Of a stretch of 64,000 nucleotides of DNA, positions 57,331-64,000 are shown piece by piece. This DNA comes from Marchantia polymorpha subsp. ruderalis (lineage: Eukaryota > Streptophyta > Marchantiopsida > Marchantiales > Marchantiaceae): positions 9,556,001-9,620,000 of the forward strand of contig AP031358.1 in the NCBI GenBank assembly GCA_037833965.1, read 5' to 3'. Numbering within the stretch: position 1 is the first letter of the stretch; each line of letters starts with the position of its first letter. Made by a program: the position numbers and the translations under genes. Below the pieces are notes generated by a model, which saw nothing but the letters and a program-made list of their open reading frames with translations, had not been told where the DNA came from and did not search any database.

Positions 57331-60300
57331 CTGCAGGAATGGCTGGAGGGGATATCAGAGAGGATGATGAAGCGTATAGATACTGTCGGAGATGAGGTTC
57401 AAAAGATCGTGGACGAAATGGGTGCAGTGGAGTTAGATCTGAAGAACACATTCAACAGTTTTCGATGTCTTTCAAGCACACAATTTGTTGAAAATGTAAG
57501 TATGATAACAATCATTTCAATGTCACACTGATGTAGGCCTTCCATACTCACAGCTCTGATAAAGATTTGCACATCAGCATGTCATCACATCTTGTTTACA
57601 TCTGCTCTATATTCACTTAATGTTTGTGCTTTTAACGCTCATACCATTGCTTATCGCACTCTTCTGCGCAGCTTCACTTCCTACCCTGATGGCCATTGAT
57701 CATTGTTTGATCCATTTTGCCTACACGTTCTTCTGTACGTGCTATTTTTTTTATACGTGACCTGGCATGTATTCAGCGTGTGTATGAAGAGGACGAGACA
57801 GAATCAGTTAGAGCCGAAACTCCTGCCAAAGATTCTCAGCATCCATTTGCGCCTACGGAGAGCTATGAGGATGAGATCCTACCACGTTACAGGGATGCCG
57901 TGTCAACCGCTTGGGCAACTTTCCAAGAGATCAGTCACCAACATGATCAGGCATCCCGCAGGCTTAGGTCTCGAAACAAAGTGTTGGTACGTTTTTTTCA
58001 ATTTAGCACTCAACTAATGCTCTATTATCAACGTCATCTTGTACTCTTAAGAAGTTCAGATGTATTATATTAAGTTTCACAACACAACAACTATCTCTCG
58101 AATGCTCTTTGTAGATCGTTACAAATGAAGCATATGGATAATTAGAAATGTTGAATTTGTTCCCAATCCAAGGACCTAAGAACTACCTCGAGAAATCTTA
58201 ACAGCTATTCAATGAGACCAGAATTACAAGGACGTGCATGATTCGCTAAAAGTTAAGATTAAATGCCTTTGTTATCAAGTTGGGATATGGTAGGAAAGTC
58301 GCATCACAAGTCGCAGTTTTCTGCTTCAGAGATAAGTGAGTATCAAAAGGTTTTGCGGAATGATCATATAATTTGGTTATGGGCTAATTGTGATATACTT
58401 TTGTGGGTTTTTCAGAGAAACTTGGATTATGATGGACATCTTCATCTTGTACCCCATATTATAGGAACCGATGAGTTTGCACGAGACGCGCAATGTGGCC
58501 TTGCAGGTTGTTACATGCACTCTCTTGTTGTGTTAAGTGTTCAATCTGTAACAATCTTATCCAAAAGTGGAGCTGCCAAGATGGACAACTTGCGGGAATG
58601 TTGCAGCTGACCGACCTGACATTTTGAAGTCGTGTTCTCAGATTTAAGACACAAGCGTCCAATAGTTGATGGGTTTGAGGTAGACAGCGACACCGAGAGA
58701 GAAGGGGCCGATTTGGCTGCAGAACTTGTTGGTGCGGGGAGTGTGTCTGAAGGCGAATGGTCCGACCCTGAAAGCGATTTGGGTGATCAGGTACTGGCAC
58801 TTACTCATTTGAAGCTAGTTCATGTAGTTGCTCAGTGATGAGAATATTGGTGCAGGGAGAGATAATAAAAGATACATTATTCACCTCTTGAGGGTATTTA
58901 GTACCTTAACTTCTGAGGGTGATTTGTAAAGCATGTTAGATTCTTACTGTCATAAACAGTCACAATACTAACAGATTGGAATCTGAACTTCACAGGGAGA
59001 TGGTTTCGAACCTGCCGTGTCTGCCGCTCTGGATTTCAAGGCCATGCTTGAAGCGGCTCTTCGGAATCCATCCTTGCCATGTATGTGTAGATACCCTTCA
59101 CTTGGTTATGAGATTGCAGAGATAAGCTAATTCGTGAGTAGCAAGCGTCTTCCTTTATTCCAAAGGTGACCATTAGGCTTGTGTTGATAATTCAAATACT
59201 GTTTGTCATTTGGTACGCAGGCGGTTGAATGTTGACTCGTACTTGTCATGCTTAAACTTTTTATTTGTTTAAGAATCCACTTTTGATCGTCAATCTGTTC
59301 TCAAAGTATCTGTACATGTTGTGTATCTCAGATGATGGTAATACATCCACCGAAGATGTTGACATGTATGGACAAGGAATTGACAACGACTACTTCCTTT
59401 CGAATGTAACCATTGATAATTATTACGGTTCTCCCAGGTAGAAATGTTTTTCTTTCTTTTCTTCCGTCTTAAAGATTATTCTTCTAGATTATCGAATTTC
59501 GAAGCTGCGGGATGTCAAAGTACAGTACATAGATATGTATGAGGTAGAAACATTCTTGTCAAGAGATCCGTGGGACTCCGTAGGAATGATTGATGTCCTT
59601 TTGAGTGAAGTGCATGGAGTGGCCTCAAATCATGCTGTGTGAAGTTCACTGGCAGGACCATATCAAGGACGGTGGAGACTGGAGATCACCGTGCGAGCGA
59701 TGACACAACTGCGAATAAGGATACACGTGACCCTGGCGATTGGCAGCTGACAGCGAGTCATGTTCCTGCAAATATTGCGGTTCAAACTACAGCAGATTCT
59801 TTGGATAACATCACTTCACAGCCATTGCAGCCTGGTCGAGTACGTTCATAACCATAAGACCAATGTTTCCTTTCTCAAATATCTCTTTATCAAGGTCTAA
59901 ATCTGTTGTGCTTTCTCCTTAGCTGCTTACAATCAGGTCTAGTTCTTTAGCAGAAAATTTCACGAGTTTAATTAAAGACTATTCACAGCAGTGTTGCCGG
60001 GATAGGATGGATTCCACATTTAGCCAAGATTTGTATTGTTTCTGTGATTTGAGTAGCTGAAAGAACCGAGAGTGAACTTGGCCTTACAATTGTCTACTGC
60101 TCAGATATTTCCAATATTTGTCAAGATGATTCTCTTCTGTTTTGTTTATGCATTTCACTGTCGTCTATTCCGGCTGGAATAAACTTTCCAACAAGTATGT
60201 TTGTGCTTGTTCATTTGGATTTTATTGAAAGCAAGATAGGCACTGAGTTCAAAGACTGGATACAGTCCTTTTTAGCTTGATGTCCACGCTGTAGGCAGTC

Positions 60301-63300
60301 CATTGACTAGTGCTCCGGTTGTTTTATTCAGGCTGAGCAACCTTATAGAGATACAATGGAAGAGCTTTTGAAGAAGCCGTTTATGTTGAAGACTCAAAAT
60401 CCAATGGAGGAGGATAAGTTGAATAATTCAGAGACAAATGTGCCAGCTGAATACAACAGCTTATCGAACCTTCCGTATATACCGGGTGGGTTGTTTGACG
60501 ACGACGAAAGCGATACGGTGTCTATCGTTGGAGAATTTGCCAATGTTAGTGACAGTAACACAGAACCCACGATCCCCGAAGGACTGTTTCAAAGGCATCC
60601 ACCTCCAGGTGCAGCTGAGCCTAGTCAAGAACAAGCTCGAAGTTCCAGTACTGTGGATCACTCTACGTCTCCTTTACTGGTGCCTCCGTTCACAACTGGA
60701 AGGCAGCCCTCCAACGTAGACATCACTTCCTTGTTCAAAGGTCAGGACAACAAAGGACCTACGAAACTAAAGATTCCAGATTCCTCATCCTCACTCGGGA
60801 ATACGGAAAACATCTCTAACAGGTCAAACACTTCGAACGGCTCCAGGGGACAATTTACTTCTCAATCTATCGTTCGACCCCAAGTTCGTGGAGGCTTGTT
60901 CGATGATAGTGACGATGATGAAGAAGACACCGGGAATCTTTTTGGAGTGACAGATTCTGGCATCGACAGTCAGCCTGGTTTGAGAACGTGGACCTCTGCC
61001 AGTAGCAAAGGCCTCTTTGACGACCTTGAGAATGAGGATGCCACAGACCAAAACCTGTTCAGACAACCATCAGGGTCTAGTCACGAAGGCCGGAACAACG
61101 ACGATGTGTCCTCCGTATTACGCAAGGTCATGATACCAGGGCCAGCCACAGGCCGTTTACCTCAGAGGCAATCTTCTTGGTCTAGTAATTCCGATGGTTC
61201 TTCCGATCCCCTACAGAAACAAATCTCTGGTTCTAGTCCTTCCCCAAGTGCTTCGGACCGCAACCTTAGACAATCTCTCAGTTCTAGTCCCTCAGGAAAC
61301 ACACTTCAGAGCAAGCCGAAAATATCTTCTAGTTCTAGTCTTTCTGAAAGCTCTCCTGATCCTCTCCAGAGACAATCTCTCAGTTCTAGTCCCTCAGGAA
61401 ACACACTTCAGAGCAAGCCGAAAATATCTTCTAGTTCTAGTCTTTCTGAAAGCTCTCCTGATCCTCTCCAGAGACAATCTCTCAGTTCTAGTCCCTCACG
61501 AAATGCACCTGAGAGCAAGCCGAAAATATCTTCTAGTTCTAGTCTTTCTGAAAGCTCTCATGATTCTCTCCAGAGACAATCTTTAAGTTCTAGTCCCTCA
61601 CGAAATGCACCTGAGAGCAAGCCAAAAGTATCCTCTAGTTCTAGTCTTCCTAGAAGCTCACCTGATCCTCTCCAAAGACAATCTCCGAATTCCAGTCCCT
61701 CACGAAATACTCCTACTCGAGACCCAAAACCATCTTTTAGTTCCAGTCCTTCTGGAAGTTCACCTGATCCTCTACAGGGACAGTCCCCCGGTTACAATCT
61801 TACTGCAAGTAAACAAGATCGCATTCATGAACAGGTCTTCGATCCTACTCTGTCCGAAAGTACCATAGATCGTCCTAAAAAACCGTTTTCTGGCACCAAT
61901 TTATTTGGAAGTTTTACAAGTCCCACCCAAACGCAGCCTTCTCGTTCCTCTTTAGTTGAGAGCGTTCTAGATCGCACAAGCATAGACTCTAGTCCTGTAA
62001 AATATGAGTTTAAGGAGGATAGTGGTGAAGACAAACCTGTTGAACCTCATCCGAGTCTTGAGTCCTTGCTGGCAGCTGGTATTAGGCCAACTGTCCATTC
62101 AGCTGTAGACTCTTCAGATGATTCGGATGCTTGGTCGAGGTCTGAAAGTGGTGATGAGGGTGATGGTGATGTTGACACGTCTAGCCGAGGAAAGCCAGAC
62201 TCACCAAAGTCATATAAGGGTTTCGGAGCCACTGCAGAAAGTTTTGCATCAAATTATGAGGAGAAGAGTTTATCGGATTCTGATGGGGCCAAGCAGCCAG
62301 CAGCAGAACCTACTGTCCAGCACAGCAGATCATCTTCGGTAGAAACTGCCTCTATGGTCTCCGTCCCGGAGTACACATTAAAAAGTCCTTTATTTCCTCT
62401 TCGATCCCATGATAGTTCTGCATCAAGTCCCTCAAGGTTGGATCCCAACTTCAACTACTTTACTCCCTCTACGTGTATGGTGGTTCTATAGGTTCCTAGT
62501 TTTTGGTGGTAATTTTTTTAGCGCAAACTACAAATACGTGATACTTCCCTCGAAATATTGGAGTGCATTTTCAGACATTTCTCCCCTCCCATCTGTGTCC
62601 GAGTTTCATTTGTCGATTTCATATTGATCAAGTAGATGAGCATACACAACCTCGTCTTTACATTTGTTACATTGTCGTGGAAGGTGTTGTGGATGGTATT
62701 GCACACATTAGTGCAATAGTTATATCTCATAGAGCAGATCTTTACCAAGCCGTCTCCATTATGCCACATGCAGGCCAAGAAGAACTTTCTCAGACTTACA
62801 GGATTTGGAGATGCCAGAGGAACAACCTCTCAAGCCCCAGAGTCCTATTGAGGAGGCAATTAGACCAACTTATGCATTCATCGACAGAAGAACAAATCTT
62901 GGTGCTTCCAGTATCACTGATGATGGTGAGTAGGGCCTGAGGGGTTGGTATTAGATATATGAAGTTAGGACCTTTATTTTACTTGAGCAATTGTCTGGAC
63001 TCTCGTTCACAGTGTCATGGTGATCAATAGTGTCAGGAAATCGTCATCTGATCTCTTGGTGGCTACAGATGCAGGGAAATTGACTCACACGACATTATCA
63101 CGGCCCTTGGGCCCTGCGAAGCGTAGGGCTCCTTCACCTATCAAACCTTTGAAGAGTACACAAAGTTTACCTGTTCAAAGTCCACCGCGACAGATTGACA
63201 CACTCCCAAGGAATGTATCACAAAATGTATTCTCAGGCCGTGATCTGACTGCTCCTAAAATTGACATCGGACGGTTAACTACTGGACGAGCATTTACCTC

Positions 63301-64000
63301 TCTTTTTGACGAGGATGATGGCGATGACGATCTGTTTGGTTCAGAGCTCCCTCCAAAGCAGAGCAATTTGCAGATAGGCCCAAAACTTCAACAGACCAAG
63401 TCACCTCTGGATCTACCTGTTCCACAGAACATGACACGAGATGAAGTCAAGGGACCTTTTCCTACTGTGAAGAGTAGTAGGTCTCCTGAAGATCTCTTCC
63501 ACACCAGAGAACGAGATGAACCTGCGGAAGTTGCTTTGAAGCCAAAGTCTCCTTTAGATCTCTTCCAAACCACAAGGCGAGATGTTTCTAAGGAAGTTGC
63601 TCACCCGGAGAGGAGCAAAATGCCTCTGGACCGCAATGTGGATCTCCAAACAACGACGGCTCGAGACATAGAGAAGGAAGAAGATCCTTCTCCAGCGAGG
63701 ATTCGTTCACCATTACCGTCCAGGGTTCCCACTGCCTCACCTGCCAAGATATCTGGTCTTAAAGCAGAGGATGCTAAGGCACCTGCGGGAAGACCTGCGT
63801 CGAGATTATCATCTCTTCTATTCGGTGATGATGATGAAGATAACGAGGATGCATTGTTCGGGCCACTCCATGAGAAGTCTTCTCGGGGAAGTAAAGATTG
63901 GTTAGCATCATCATCGTCTTTCAATCCAGCTAGGCCGACATCGTCTTTCAATCCAGCTAGGCCGACTTCATCTCGACGCACCTCTGGAAGTTCTTTGTTT
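57331..64000 (+). CDS. FAM21-like WASH complex subunit (WASHC2), 3' end beyond window
   Basis: Exons I can support: 57331-57495, 57777-57986, 58280-58335, 58418-58506, 58642-58790, 58996-59080, 59332-59437, 59611-59839, 60332 to about 62437, 62802 to about 62925, and 63013 to the window end. The first two give the FAM21 head: L-K-N-T-F-N-S-F, S-S-T-Q-F-V-E-N, then R-V-Y-E-E-D across the intron. The fourth holds H-I-I-G-T-D-E-F, the block before the tail. The long tail is disordered, serine-rich and carries repeated Leu-Phe-acidic motifs (for example G-G-L-F-D-D-D-E, G-L-F-D-D-S-D-D-D-E-E, S-L-F-D-E-D-D-G-D-D-D-L-F-G, L-L-F-G-D-D-D-E), the type that binds retromer VPS35. FAM21 tethers the WASH actin-nucleation complex to endosomes. 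Exon 9's donor and the next two acceptors are the weakest junctions. The last exon is open for 988 bases to the end. Confidence 0.85.
61268..61777 (+). repeat. Five tandem 102-bp (34-residue) repeats in the FAM21-like tail
   Basis: Units begin at 61268, 61370, 61472, 61574 and 61676, each encoding R-Q-S-x-S-S-S-P-S and ending S-S-P-D-P-L-Q or a variant. The first two are almost identical in DNA; the later ones diverge step by step. This implies recent unequal exchange at the left edge of the array. A partly matching unit precedes it at about 61214. Confidence 0.93.
63914..63967 (+). repeat. Tandem 27-bp duplication in the FAM21-like tail
   Basis: 63914-63940 is repeated at 63941-63967 with one difference at the last base, duplicating S-S-F-N-P-A-R-P-T. 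Confidence 0.92.

Noticed and set aside
61194..61868. Plus-strand frames of 130 and 87 codons with repeated peptides
   Set aside because: Out-of-frame reading of the 102-bp repeats of the FAM21-like tail.
1..64000. CRISPR arrays, bacterial operons, phage genes
   Set aside because: No spaced direct-repeat array or compact polycistronic gene layout. Introns and retrotransposons show plant nuclear DNA.

Overview
The window reads as nuclear DNA of a green plant. Genes are split by many short GT-AG introns, there are plant-type Ty3/gypsy and Ty1/copia retrotransposons primed by initiator tRNA-Met, and the best matches by eye are plant versions of a PhoD phosphatase, a plant HMGB protein, NOP14 and a 3-hydroxyisobutyrate-dehydrogenase-like enzyme. 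A recognisable FAM21 (WASH complex) homologue, which flowering plants are generally thought to lack, points to a bryophyte or another seedless streptophyte. That placement is an inference, not a proof.

Layout, left to right. 181-6240 is a complete Ty3/gypsy chromovirus with two 420-bp LTRs that are identical at every position, a 5-bp target duplication, two related small leader ORFs, a broken gag, a textbook -1 frameshift signal and a long pol with a chromodomain. 7534-7783 is the LTR and primer site of an older copia element on the minus strand. An AT-rich stretch follows, then a minus-strand PhoD-like phosphatase gene (11273-15163, 8 exons). A spliced coding-like unit of unknown function ends only 10 bp upstream of its start codon. 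17.1-21.3 kb is very AT-rich. 21339-23612 is a decayed copia polyprotein on the minus strand. A plus-strand HMGB gene (26693-28182) lies downstream of E2F-like sites. 29.6-30.9 kb is a GC-rich island without a recognised gene, and 30.9-40.5 kb is mostly AT-rich DNA with microsatellites and a MITE-like element. NOP14 occupies 41958-49419 on the minus strand in 14 exons. It is divergent from a plus-strand 3-hydroxyisobutyrate-dehydrogenase-like gene (50896-54383, 11 exons). The right end holds a FAM21-like gene running off the window (57331 to beyond 64000).

The genes do not form one pathway: phosphate release, chromatin architecture, small-subunit ribosome biogenesis, short-chain acid metabolism and endosomal actin/retromer coupling. 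The exon models of PhoD, HMGB, NOP14 and HIBADH-like were built by hand from GT-AG junctions and each closes in frame from ATG to stop, which supports them strongly. The most unusual material is the young but damaged chromovirus, the plant FAM21 gene with its 34-residue tandem repeats, the near-abutting PhoD upstream ORF, and a non-LTR retrotransposon family recognised by its (TTACCAT)n tail at three places.
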